A DNA stretch of 64,000 bases from assembly GCA_026075535.2 (NCBI GenBank), contig AP026538.1:8866001-8930000 (forward strand). The letters run 5' to 3'. Within the stretch, counting starts at the first letter, position 1. Each line of letters opens with the position of its first letter. The notes beneath the pieces are model-generated. The model ran no database searches. It had not been told where the DNA came from and saw only the letters and a list, made by a program, of their open reading frames with translations. Below are positions 45,341 to 56,439 of this stretch, in pieces. Source of the DNA: Tricholoma matsutake (lineage: Eukaryota; Basidiomycota; Agaricomycetes; Agaricales; Tricholomataceae). Both the position numbers and the translations under genes were made by a program.

Positions 45341-45950
45341 TGCATTTACTAGAAGTGATCCATGGGAGGTGGGTGGGCACGATAGTTGCTGTTGCCTGCC
45401 ATGGTGGTAGCTGTGGTTGCCATCGCCATCATTGTTCGTGGCCATCGCTTTGTGGCTGTCTCCTCATGATCACTGCAGTTGTCCTCTGCTATTGTTCCCC
45501 TGTTGTTGGTCTTCCCCCATTCACACTGTTCTCCCTGCCATCGGCTCATCCCTGTTGGCTCATCCTGCTTGCAGAGGCTGTCTTTATTGTGGTCATCGTC
45601 CCTCTGTTGTCCTTCATCCTTGTCGTCCCCATCCCCATCCCAGCCATCCTCTTCCTCATCCCCTGGTCCCCGCTGTCATTCTCTGTCCTCTCATTATCAG
45701 TGTCATTCTCATTGTTGTTTCTCCCCTGGCCCTGTCATTGTGGTGCCCTCTCACCATCTTTGATGTCCAACCTGCGAGCAGCTGCTCACAGTGGCAGGGG
45801 TCTGGTAGGTGGGTGCTGGTGGTGGTCGTCATCATCTGTGCCTTGCTGTTCATCCTTGTCACTGGGCCAAGTTGTCCCCATTGTTGTCCTGATCCATTAT
45901 CCACCCTGTGAGAAGATACTCACAGCAGTGGCGTGGATGTAGGTCTGCTG
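45340..45950. repeat. Low-complexity block with two short palindromes
   Basis: Same style as 24.56-25.43 kb: CATTGTTGT/CCCC-rich plus strand with open but domain-free frames (up to 200 codons). Palindromes lie at 45770-45796 (CTGCGAGCAGCTGCTCACAG) and 45902-45932 (CTGTGAGAAGATACTCACAG, then CAGTGG). Confidence 0.6.
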
Positions 45951-46155
45951 TCTTGGTGCTGTCTTGTGGTAATAGAACCTAAATATCAAAACAAAACATT
46001 TGTTAGTTGAAAAGAAAAGAGAAAAGAAAAGAAGAGAATAACTTGATACTTAGGCCCAACAAACAACTCGTTTGCGGCTGTACATTGCATTGCTGAGCAT
46101 TGTTGAGGAAGTGTGACTCAATGTGACAGTTTCCTTTTTCATTCAAAATCTGCGT

Positions 46156-47166
46156 TGATATGCTCGACCCAGAAACCCCAAACAAAACCTACTAAAATGG
46201 CCTTGGATGGTATAACACGAGTTAGAGGAAGGGTGCGAGGTGGTACTAAAAGTCACCAAATCCAACCTGATGAAGGCGTAAGATGTCCAAGTGGGTATGA
46301 AGGGTTTCAAGAATGTTCGAAGGGGCGCGAGACCTCTCGATGTAAGTTCGAGGGAGATCGATAATGTTCGAGGGTTATAGGAGACGTTTGAGGTAATTGG
46401 GAATGGTATAGATGGTTTTACAAAGTGTGTAGAAGGAATATGTGAGTGGGGCAGTGATGATAGTGATGAGGGGCGATAACAATATACGATGGACGAAGGG
46501 TTCGAGGGCTAATATGAAGTTTCAAGGAAGTTCGCGACGATTCGCAGAACTTCGGGCTAGACAAGAGGCTTGGACTCAACAGCTGAACTCTTAAATCAGA
46601 CTATAGTGAAGTAAGACGATCTCTTTCTTTTTCCTTAAGTGAGTAACTATTACAAGTTTAAATAAGTTCTGAAGAGGTACTACCAAAAAGGGTAAGGAGA
46701 ACATGAGGCCTACATGAGGTGAAGTCTAGGATAAAAGATAAACCTCTATCACTGAGTAAAACAATAAAAGATAAGAATTAAATCTCCGGAGTCCTGATAT
46801 GTGTGAAATGTACTTGTCCTATGTCATTACAAACCATCTAAACATTTGAAATTCGCCTCATTGTGTCCTTAGTCGTCTCGCGCGTGCTCAGTCGGTGGCC
46901 AAATAGCTTGGTCAGCCTTGCTATGACTCGTCGGTGTGTAGTAAGAGTGCCAGAGGCCATGATGATGGCGGCCAAGCGCATTCGAAGTGTTCCTATATCA
47001 TTCGAGGGGGATCGAGGGGGATCGAGGTAGCGCGAGGCCACTCGAAGCCTGTTTGGGAGCATTTTGCGAGGCTTGAAGGCATTCAAAGGGTTCCGAGTGT
47101 TGTGGGAGATTGATGCAGAACTGCTGTGAGTGGTTACAGACCTTATAGTGCTAGGTGGACCTATCA
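46156..47166 (-). repeat. 3' LTR of gypsy copy 2
   Basis: On the plus strand it begins TGATATGCTCGACC and ends GACCTATCA. It is exactly as long as its partner. Differences are nearly all CG against TG/CA, or TG against CA. Confidence 0.92.
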
Positions 47167-47177
47167 ACCTCCCCCTA
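47167..47177 (-). promoter_or_regulatory. Polypurine tract of gypsy copy 2
   Basis: In element sense TAGGGGGAGGT directly precedes the 3' LTR. Confidence 0.75.
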
Positions 47178-47312
47178 AGTGAAATACTGACTGTCCCAGT
47201 CAGCCGATCCGAAACACATGACGTCACAAGGTCATGTTGACAACGATAAACAAACATTGAACCAGTTATTTCCTTCCTCTCTCAATTGTTCTCCCTACCT
47301 CAAATCTTTGGT

Positions 47313-48643
47313 ATGTCTCTCTTAGCTCAACTGAACGCCGAGGTCCTCGAGTACGCCAAGTCCATGCCCGAATGTGGTGTGGCAGAAGACATCGATTTCG
47401 AAGTGTGGGGTAAGGGTTTTTGCAAGAAGATGGTATGTTTTCATCTCTTTCCTTTTGGTTTGATCCACTGAAACATCTCGTGCAGGCTGAATATGACGAG
47501 TTGGCAGACAATCTTGGCAAAGAATGCAAACCGGCCATCCAAAAGGTCGTCGATGAGGCGCTCGAGCTATTTAAGTCAATGGTGCATCGGGAATGGGTTT
47601 TGTGGGGCGGAGACTTGTTGTTTTTGGATCTGAAGGAGGAAATTGAGCTGGAGGAACGAGAGGCGATGGATAGGCGTCGACGGGAAGATGAGGAGATGGT
47701 GAGACGGGTGGCGGCAGAGTGGAAGGCGGAGAGAATGCAAGAGCACAGGGCCACTCTCGTCAAGGCGCAACAAGTGCTTATCAAGAGTTTCCGTGCAAAG
47801 ATGCTTTCGAAGGAGGCATTGCGGGAGTGGAATGCAGAGGTCGAGGCAGAGGTGAAGGTGATCGAGGTAGTGGAAATCGCTGATGATAACGAGGGTGAAG
47901 TTGGACGGGGGGAGTTGGTAGAGCTGGGGAAGCGAAAGGTGGGAGATGTGGAAGACGGCGAGGTGGAGCTGGAGATAGAGGAGGTGAATGCGAAGCGCGC
48001 GAAGTTCGCTGAGAGCGGACTGCTCGAGTTCAAGGGCCCAGTAAGTCATCGAGTTCTGTCTTGTCCTTTCCGGTTTGCTAATCAACTTTTTCATAGTGCG
48101 ATCGTTGCGCCAAGATGCAGTTGCAACCTCCATGTATCATTGAGAAGGGGGCACCGAAGTGCGTCAAGTGCACGCAAGCGGTCCAAGGCTGCTACTGGGA
48201 GGGGGTCTCAAGACGAGGGGTGCACAAGGAGGATGTGCCGAAATGCGGGGGTCGAAAGGCCGAGGAAGCGACGACAGTGGTAGCAACGCGAGCAACAGCT
48301 GCGAAGGAGACTTCGCACCCAAAACCAGGTACAAGTGCCATTCGATGTGTTTTGAGCTCTCTAATTGATCATTTTAGTCATTCGAATTCGTGTGGTGAGG
48401 GCGATCGAGCCCATTGAAAATGTTGCGGGGCCTTCAACGCCGTCAGGGGATAAGGCGAAGGGAAAGAAGTTGAAGGGAAAGGAGAAGGCAAAGGAGGTTT
48501 GAGAGGTGGAGGATAGCGAGGTGATGGATGAAGGGGTAGCGATGTGTCGTCGACACATTGCGGCGAGATTGGCAGAGAGGCGAGTTGATTTGGAGATGTT
48601 GTTAGATGAGATAGAGGGGTTGGAAGGGTTGCTGGCTGAGTAG
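47313..48643 (+). pseudogene. Antisense accessory gene of gypsy copy 2, Zn2Cys6-like, one premature stop
   Basis: Four exons: 47313-47432, 47486-48040, 48097-48328 and 48378-48643; 1173 nt, 390 aa if the in-frame TGA at 48500-48502 is ignored. Introns are GTATGT...TGCAG, GTAAGT...CATAG and GTACAA...TTTAG. Exon 1 MSLLAQLNAEVLEYAKSMP...WGKGFCKKM agrees with copy 1 at about 31 of 40 residues. Exon 2 carries WGGDLLFLDLKEEIELEER and a long charged helix. Exon 3 has CDRC, C, CVKC and C in spacing C-x2-C-x8-C-x8-C-x2-C-x6-C, identical to copy 1, then GCYWEGVSRRG. Exon 4 has a Lys-rich block and a leucine-rich helix (LEMLLDEIEGLEGLLAE) in frame after the TGA. The product could be a nuclear, DNA-binding protein; that is inference from the Cys spacing. 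It starts 146 bp from the LTR and ends 264 bp from the convergent pol stop. Confidence 0.8.
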
Positions 48644-48907
48644 GACGGTTTTCTTTTTGTGTTTTTTGTGGACTTTGTTTTGTATTCTATCTTCTTAAAT
48701 AAAGTTTCGTAAATAATCAAATGAAAACGATAAGAAAGAGGAAAGAAATGAAATACGATAATAAGGGAAAGGCTCAGTAAATCATCATGGCCGAAAAACC
48801 CTTTTGAGTTTGCACAACCACGCTATATGGCGATATTGTGACTTGTAATGTACACTAATTGAGAACGAAGTTATAAGTTTGATGTTCGAGACAAAGGAAA
48901 AGAATAG

Positions 48908-50919
48908 CTAGTTGGGTTCGATATCTGGAAAATGTTCGTCTATGTCGGAGTCAACATCTGAAGTCTTTCGAAGTCCTTCGAGACAGTTCGAGTCGATGTC
49001 GAGGAAGTTTGGGGGAAGAGGGATGGACTTTCTGGCGAGATAGGGAAGGAGTCGGAATGTGGCGACGGGTCGATGAAGTACGGAGCCATCTAATTCGCAA
49101 AGGATATAGGCACCACCATAATTTCGTTCAATAACAATGAGTGGGCCTAGGCATCATGCACGCATCTTTCGATTGAGTGATTTCTCGATCTGTGTGTTTT
49201 GAAGTAGAACGAGGTCACCTTTCACGAAGTCATAATCATGAATTGTTTGCTGGTGAACTTGTTCGAAGTGCTTTGCAGCTTCGAGCCATGCCAAAAAGAC
49301 TTTCGAATGAAGGACTTCGAGGTCTGAGGATCTCTTCTGTAGGGTGATGGCACGTCTGGCGATTAGGTCGGTAGTCGAGAGGATCGAAGCGGGAGGGGGT
49401 TGCAAGTAGGTGGCTTCGGAGATATCGAGGGGAATGAGGGGGTGTGATCCTGTAATAACGAAGTAAGGGGAGCAACCTATATGTTTACGAACCGTAACTT
49501 GTTCTGCCCAAAAGACTGAGTGCGCTCCATTCGACCATTTGCTTTGGTCTCTGTCAATGGCTTTGAATAGTGATTGGCAAATGTCGAAGTGGCTTTGTTC
49601 GACGAGTCCGTTAGCATGAGAGTTATAACCACTAATGCGAACATGGTTAATATGGTAGCGCTTGGAGAGATACTCAATGTCCAACCCATTGGAAGGGTGA
49701 CAATGCGAAGTGCGCCGAAGGGTGTCTGGAATGTCGTTAGATCGTGAGAAGATTCGGCGACTTTCCTTTTGTTGAATGCTACGAAGAGGTCGAGCATTCC
49801 ACTGCATGATCGTCCGCTGAACTGCTCTGCTAAGTGCTCAGGGATGGGAACAACGCCTGAGTGCTGGATCATAACCTTGTTCAAAGGTTCGAGGCTGTGG
49901 ATGAGTCGGAGCACTTTGCCGTCTTTCTTCACGACACTGAACCATTGTGATCGATATGAAGAGTTCGAGTGTTCGTAGACACCGGCTTCGAGCTTTTTCT
50001 TGATAATATCGCAGACTTCTTTGTAAATGCCGGGGGGAATCGGGATGTTTCGCTCGACCCAAGGGGTGTGAGGGATGACTGGGAATTCGATTGGGGGGAA
50101 GAAGTCTGGTTGGAAGCTACCTCGTTCATTGTCAGTCCACGCGAAGCCAGTTTCGTGGTTTCAAATGAAGTCGTGCATGAGATTTCGTTCTTCAGGCCAT
50201 AGGAAATCACCTGGATGATTCCTGTCAACGATGGCCTTGTGTTGGAGCGAATATTGAGGGGTGGGAGAGAAAGGTGGGGGACGAGGATTGAGTTTTGGCA
50301 TATGTTCGAGTGGATCACCAGTGATCTTGTGAATGATGCGAAAGCGATCGGGAAGGTGGGTGATGACAGGTCGAATCTTCTGTGCGACAGGCTTGTACTT
50401 CTTCTTTGAAGCGGCGAGTGTCGGATAGAGAGAGTCAAATGTTGAGATATTGGAAGGGGAATAGATAGAAGAAGATTGCATAGGGGTTGCCATCGAGGTC
50501 AATAAATATGTCGCATACTGTTCACTAGCCGTTAAATATAAGTTCACAATGATCGAAGAAAAGGAATAGTAGTTCGAAGTGTTCGAGGAGTCAATATCGG
50601 GAATGTCCGCAGTGTACTTGATAGTAATAGAAGGATTAGAATGGTCATAGGAAATAATGAAAGTGCACTGATCAGCCTCTGAAAGTTGATCCTCTAACTC
50701 CAAAAATCCTTTTGAACTACTTTTCGACATTGATTCGATCGAGGGATCATTGGAATGGTACACGATCGCGTTGAGTTTGGATTGAGGATGGTAATTGTCT
50801 GCGATTCGTTCCGATAGTACTCTCAGTGAGAACTTTGAAAGGGCATCTGAATAAAATGTCGTATGCTGGGTCGTGAATAATATGAATTTGCATGTATAGC
50901 GTGATGGTGCCGACTTCAC
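48908..50919 (-). pseudogene. pol of gypsy copy 2: RT fused by deletion to integrase
   Basis: The RT N-terminal part (KKKYKPVAQKIRPVITHLPD, GDFLWPEERNLMHDF, GFAWTDNERGSF, KKKLEAGVYEHSNSSYRSQW, HSLEPLNKV, LPMGWT) is intact in outline. At about 49680 it jumps to IEYLSKRYHINHVRISGYNSHANG of the integrase, losing the YIDD catalytic box, RNase H and the integrase N-terminus. The integrase tail with YLQPPPASILSTTDL and the final stop TAG (48908-48910) follows. A frame change near 50850 separates it from protease. It cannot supply reverse transcriptase. Confidence 0.88.
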
Positions 50920-52843
50920 AAGGAACGTTGCATGCTAAACTGAGACTTTCATCAATACCGCCGTTTGCCGATTGTAGAGGAATGTGGATTGAAGGGTCGT
51001 AGGCGAGACTGAGTTTGTGACAAACCTCTTCCGACATTGCGATGATCGAGGAACCTGGGTCGACGACACTCTCGACTGGGTTTCTACCATTGACATTTAT
51101 AATGACCGATCTAATTGCGTGAGATTCCTTTGCGACGATGAAAGGTTCCGGAATGTCACTGGGGTGCAGACTGTTAATATAAGTCTCATAAGGATTGTTG
51201 AGTACGTAGATGTCATCATCGAGGATGTTCATCGCGTTATTGGTTTGCTGAACGCGTCGTGTTGTGACCTGTTCTTTCCATTTAGTTCGAACCTCCAGAG
51301 CTACCAAGAGTAATTCTTCGGATGTTAGCGTGATAATAGGAGTCTTCATCAAATGAGTGAAAATGTCTTCCACGATCTTGTCCTTGTGAATCGGAGCTTG
51401 GATATGGTGCAATGGGCCTTCTTTACCTTTACCTTTACCAGTCGATGCGAAGTTTTGTTCGTGAGGCGGGAGGTACGAGTTCTCTTTAGCGGCGGCGTAT
51501 GGGTGAACGATAGGTGGTGAGGTTGGACTGGATTCGGTAGCCGATGCTGAGGTCAATGTTGGAGGATTGGTTGCCGTAGACGAAGTGGAAGGTACTGGAG
51601 CGCGTGGAGCAGTCGTTGGCTGGACTGGAGTAGGTGGGACTGGGTTTGAACGACGGGGTTGTGCTGTGGGCATGTTACGATCAGTTCGAGCATACGGTCT
51701 ACCACTTTGTAAGGCAAATAGTTCTTCCTCGAGCTTCGCGATGCGATCATCCACTGTGTTAGATACTTCCAATACCTGATACATACCTCTAGGTAGTGGT
51801 GTTGATGATATTGAAGATGCGATGTTATACATGAGGGAAGGAGTGATGGTGACCTGTGGGTTTCGTCGAAGCCACTCATCGACGCGTTCCTTGATGTAGT
51901 GGCCAGGGATGTTACGAGGAGTGAATTGACCATTAGGGAGAACTACCTTTCCTTCAGCGTTCTTCTTACACTTTCCTTCGTTAATATAGGACTGGCAAAC
52001 CAAACAGTCGCTAATAAAATGTCTGGCGAGACCACAAAAGATGCAAACCAGAGCTTCGATTTGTTCAGGTCGAAGGCTATTGTTAGCACGAGGTGGGTTA
52101 GACGTTTTTGAACCTGCTAGAGCTGTGACAAGAGTAGTTGCAAACTTTTCGAAGATAGCCGAAAGGTCTTCCGATTTGATCTGAGGTGCTGATGTCGAGG
52201 TGGTCGCTGCCGATGACGAGGTTGCCGAGTTCGAGCTGAGTAGGGAAGAGGTGTCCGAGGAGTTCAATCCAGCTAAGACAAACTTTGCAGCTTTGTGGAT
52301 GTGATCGAGTGGGTAGGGGTCATCTGGGTAATGGTCAGGATACTTAAGCTCGAGTCATCGAGCAATGTGCATCCACAATCCAGGTTGGAATCCTCGAACG
52401 AATGCTCTGCTCTGCTCTGCTTCTGAGATTCTGTTTTTAGTTGACAGGAATTTTGTAATGTTATAAAAGGCTTGGAAATACAATCCGAGATTGTTCACGT
52501 TGAAGATGCCAATGCGTAGTTGCTCGCTGACTAACTTGTCCATATTGGAGATAGACCACTTGCAATCATCTTCTGAACCAGGGTAAAGCTTGTGAATTGC
52601 GATGTGAAAGTGCTGGAATGAAATGCCGGCGTCGTATTCTGGAATTGATTCCCAGAGTTTGGAAGTGTCGATATTGAGGTAGCGACAAGCATGCTTCTTC
52701 ATATCCTCCGAGTTTGTGACATTGCATGTGGAGAAAAGCAATTCGAGTTCATTAAAGTATCTGCGAAGTTCTCATGGCTGGGTAGGGTCGAATTTCGGAG
52801 CCGTGGAATGACCACAAGCTGGCATCGTTGCTTGCATAGTCAT
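50747..52843 (-). pseudogene. gag-protease of gypsy copy 2, one frame with two TGA stops
   Basis: From MTMQATMPACGHSTAPKFDP (52841-52843) one frame runs about 2.1 kb to 50747, broken only by TGA at 52772-52774 and 52355-52357. Both fall where an Arg codon is expected, and copy 1 reads R at the first and second sites (QPRELRR, IARRLELK). The capsid-like block SEDMKKHACRYLNIDTSKLW, zinc knuckle CIFCGLARHFISDC, a Pro/Thr-rich linker, and the protease block GRNPVESVVDPGSSIIAM follow in order. A Ser-rich stretch upstream (to about 53060) may be an N-terminal extension. Confidence 0.88.
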
Positions 52844-53153
52844 GAATGCGATGTTTCTAGGAGTGGGAGTTAAAACTTGTGTGAATGATGGTAGAGGAGT
52901 CGAAGTGGTTGGAAGGATGAATGAAGATGTGGATGACGAAGATGAAGAAGTAGAAGATGATGTTGAGGGTGATGATATTGGTGAAGGGAATAGCTGACAA
53001 TGAGTTGATTCTGCTTCAGAAACAGGTATAAGAATATCTCCCGATTGTTCGAGAGATTCGAAGGCATGACAAGTGTCAATCTGTAGGTTTCTAGCTTGTG
53101 TTGGCCTAAGCCGGGAGATTCGAGATGGATTAGGTGATGAAATGATTTAGAAA

Positions 53154-53172
53154 CCCCTCACGGTGGGCTCCA
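53154..53172 (-). promoter_or_regulatory. Primer-binding site of gypsy copy 2
   Basis: Element sense TGGAGCCCACCGTGAGGGG, three bases inside the 5' LTR. Confidence 0.75.
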
Positions 53173-53175
53173 AAA

Positions 53176-54186
53176 TGATATGCTCGACCTGGAAACCCCA
53201 AACAAAACCTACTAAAATGGCCTTGGATGGTATAACACGAGTTAGAGGAAGGGTGCAAGGTGGTACTAAAAGTCACCAAATCCAACCCGATGAAGGCATA
53301 AGACATCCGAGTGGGTACAAAGGGTTTCGAGAATGTTCAAAGGGGCACGAGACCTCTTGATGTAAGTTTGAGGGAGATCGATAAGGTTTGAGGGTTATAG
53401 GAGACGTTCGAGGTAATTGGGAATGGTATAGATGGTTTTACAAAGTGTGTAGAAGGAATATGTGAGTGGGGTGGTGATGATAGTGATGAGGGGCAATAAC
53501 GATATATGACGGATGAAGGGTTCAAGGGCTAATACAAAGTTTCAAGGAAGTTCATGACGATTTGCAGAACTTTGGGCTAGATGAGAGGCTTGGACTCAAG
53601 AGCTGAACTCTTAAATCAGACTATAGTGAAGTAAGACGATCTCTTTCTTTTTTCTTAAGTGAGTAACTATTACAAGTTTAAATAAGTTCTGAAGAGGTAC
53701 TACCAAAAAGGGTAAGGAGAACATGAGGCCTACATGAGGTGAAGTCTAGGATAAAAGATAAACCTCTATCACTGAGTAAAACAATAAAAGATAAGAATTA
53801 AATCTCCGGAGTCCTGATATGTGCAAAATGTACTCGTCCTATGTCATTACAAACCATCTAAACATTTGAAATTTGCCTCATCATGTCCTTAGTCATCTCA
53901 CGCATGCTCAGTCGGTGGCCAAATAGCTTGGTCAGCCTTGCTATGACTCGTCGGTGTGTAGTAAGAGTGCCAGAGGCCATGATGACGGTGGCTGAGTGCA
54001 TTCGAAGTGTTCCTATATCGTTCGAGGGGGATCGAGGGGGATCGAGGTAGCGCGAGGCTGCTCAAAGCCTGTTTGGGAGCATTTCGCGAGGCTCGAAGGC
54101 ATTCAAAGGGTTCTGAGTGTTGTGGGAGATTGATGCGGAACTGCTGTGAGTGGTTACAGACCTTATAGCACTAGGTGGACCTATCA
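53176..54186 (-). repeat. 5' LTR of gypsy copy 2
   Basis: 1011 bp, partner of 46156-47166; same TG...CA ends. Confidence 0.92.
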
Positions 54187-54464
54187 GTGTGTCAGTAAAA
54201 CCCGCTGAATGTGAAAATATGTAAGGGGCTGAGTTTGACTGACTTCAAAATATAAGCCTGCATTCAGAAAGACTTGAAACTCTGAAGCCTGCCAAGCAGC
54301 CATCAGACTTAACATATCACTTTTGCTGGGTGGTTGGTCGAGTTAAAAAGATGAGTCCTCATACCTCGGACTCATAATTTTTATTATGTGTTTTCTAGGG
54401 ATACATGTGTAACCATGGTAACCCCTTTGTCCTTTGCATGTATCCTTAGAAAACACATAATAAA
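54187..54464. other. Flank of gypsy copy 2, no gene seen
   Basis: No recognised feature. Confidence 0.3.
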
Positions 54465-54755
54465 ATTACATGTTGAGTGTTTTCTGCAGGTACAGTCACA
54501 ACTACATATAAAGTGTTTCTCTGACTTACACAAAGGAACCATGAAAAATGTTTCCAGAATGGATCTGAAAGAAACATTGTAGGATACACTTTTTCTGTTT
54601 CTTGCAGATACAGCTTGAATACATGTAAAATATTTCCTTAGTATTTTGTCTAAATACATCTTGAGAATATCCAAAGGATATACAAATCAGAAGTCTTTAA
54701 ACATGTTTCTGAGGTTGTGTTTCTGTGGGAAATACAGGTCAGTGCCAGCAGTGGC
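54465..54755 (+). repeat. Dispersed repeat R1, copy B (inverted relative to copy A)
   Basis: Counterpart of 43425-43695 in the opposite orientation, from ACATGTTGAGTGTTTTCTGCAG to CTGTGGGAAATACAGGTCAG-like sequence. The two copies bracket the second gypsy and the 44.1 kb MITE. Confidence 0.75.
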
Positions 54756-55406
54756 CATGGATCCAGTAGTAGTAAAAACTGAGAGAGCTCCACTGGCCAC
54801 ACAGTTGGAATTCTCAGCCCATTACTGGCCTTACAGGCCTGATGTTAAGATGGTCAATGTCTTAACAGTTTGAGTTTGTACTGTGCAAGATGCTCAGAAG
54901 TATCCATGGTCTCACATTCACTTTTCTCAGCCCAGTTTTCAGTCATGATGCTCTTTGACATCTCAGCAATGAGCATGGCATATACTAGCCTTATCTCTCC
55001 TCTAACACTGCCTCCAACTCCTGGCCAGTGTGCAGCAGAGTGCTATAAATATACTATTGTGCTAGTAGGGTATACATAGGATGGAGAGACATAGTGTTAT
55101 AGGTGTGCTCACTACATCAGTAAAAGTACTACAGCTTGTCACAGATCTTGAAGCAGCTTGGTGCCGCTTATGCTTGGTGCATGCTTGACTGCCAACTTTT
55201 TTAATCTTTGTACATGACTTGAAGCCTTTATCACTAGTCAGGACTTGAGAACCACCTTGAAAATTGTGATGGTGCTTGAGGAACTACTTGCACACTGCAT
55301 AGGTGCTTGAGACTCTAGACTAAACTTGAACATGTCAACACTGTCATAAGTTATAACTTGAATACATATCTAGTAAGCAATCTCATGTGTATGATAATCT
55401 GCATAT
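54756..55406. other. Gene-poor interval
   Basis: CTTGA words recur (about 55150-55360), but no gene is recognised. Confidence 0.35.
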
Positions 55407-56279
55407 TTACTTCCATAGAATCGTCTGAATGCATTCAAGAGACTTTGAGAAGTCAAAATTATGAATAGGAATAAAATCTCTCCCTGCAACCCCAATTAAT
55501 ATTAAATGTACACCCTGTAACAATGAGTCCAGATGAACAAGAGAAAGTACTTGATGTCCTATGCAGTCAAAATCTGGCTCAACTATCCACATCCCAGTTT
55601 GGTCACAAGGCTTGTCTCCAATTGTTGAGAACCACTGGATAAGCGTACAAGGATATCTGGTTCCATCATGCTGGAATGAGAAGAAAACAAACTGACCAAC
55701 ATGAAGACCCATGAGACCTGGCTCAACTGATTTCCCAATATACATGCAGTCATATCATGGTGCACCACCATACCATGACTGGACTGCACGTATATGCTCA
55801 CTATGCATCCCACCAGTTCCACACAAGTCACTTGGTGCATAGTACACTGCATGTGCCAAGTTGAAGAGATAGACCTTTCCTAAAATCTTGGGGCAGCTTT
55901 CTAGTGGGACCACATCACCCCCCTTATCTGCATCTGGATTCAGCTTGTCATACAAGAAATGCTGGGTGAATTCTGGCATTCAGGGTTGCTTAACATACCA
56001 TGTGAGATCCTCAAGGTCATGTGGCACATGCTGAACTACACAGTCATGTCAATTGAGCAAGGCAGCATACAGAAACAATGTCACTTCAAAGAGAGACCTT
56101 GGACCATCAATGGCATCCACATTGTGCACATCATCATTTGCTATATTAGGCAGAGGGGACAATGCCAAATGAACTGGGATTGGCTGTTGTTCATTCAGGA
56201 GATGCAATGGAAGACTAGGTGGAAGGGAGTGTGGTCTCCCAACACTCAAGAATACCAAGTGTGAGGAATGTGGTATCAA
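55407..56279 (-). pseudogene. C-terminal fragment of a Plavaka-like (CACTA/EnSpm group) transposase
   Basis: A single minus-strand frame from 56279 to 55407 has stops at 56049, just upstream of MPEFTQHFL, at about 55755 (GGAP*YDC), and at 55407. Blocks in order are HFLYDKLNPDADKGGDVVP, YYAPSDLCGTGGMHSEHIRA, RYPCTLIQWFSTIGDKPCDQ, TGMWIVEPDF, SLVHLDSLLQGVHLI. They match the C-terminal region of Plavaka transposases of Agaricomycetes as I remember it. The catalytic region is absent, cut off at the minisatellite at 56.34 kb. It is inactive. Confidence 0.75.
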
Positions 56280-56340
56280 TTAAAGAGTAGCTACCATTCT
56301 ATTACAAACATTGCATATCTAAGAGTCAACTAGTCATGTG

Positions 56341-56405
56341 ATCATGTATAGGCGTGACTGTGTATAGGCATGATCGTGTATAGGTGTGATTGTGTATAGG
56401 CATGT
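56341..56405. repeat. Minisatellite, 18-bp unit, about four copies
   Basis: Tandem units of the type GTGTATAGGCATGATC(G/A)T lie between the Plavaka relic and the chromovirus 3' end. In the minus-strand frame they encode a His/Thr/Tyr-rich tail after the chromodomain. Confidence 0.75.
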
Positions 56406-56439
56406 GATGTGTGTGTTGTGTTGTAAGAGACACTTCTCT

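Larger units (their letters stand above)
46156..54186 (-). mobile_element. Ty3/gypsy LTR retrotransposon, copy 2, with antisense accessory gene
   Basis: Same family and architecture as copy 1, 8031 bp, element sense on the minus strand. LTRs are both 1011 bp (46156-47166 and 53176-54186). Between them lie PBS, gag-protease, partial RT joined to integrase, antisense gene and PPT. About 1.76 kb that copy 1 has between LPMGWT of RT and the integrase region is missing. Flanks (TGCGT and GTGTG) give no exact target duplication. Confidence 0.92.

Noticed and set aside
45340..45942. 200-codon open frame with apparent membrane segments
   Set aside because: Same low-complexity DNA; overlapping frames are equally open, and palindromes interrupt it.
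47266..48033. 255-codon minus-strand frame inside the antisense gene
   Set aside because: Ser/Thr-rich reverse reading of a Glu/Lys-rich coding region. The plus strand has splice sites, conserved intron positions and the Cys cluster in both copies; the minus frame has none of these.
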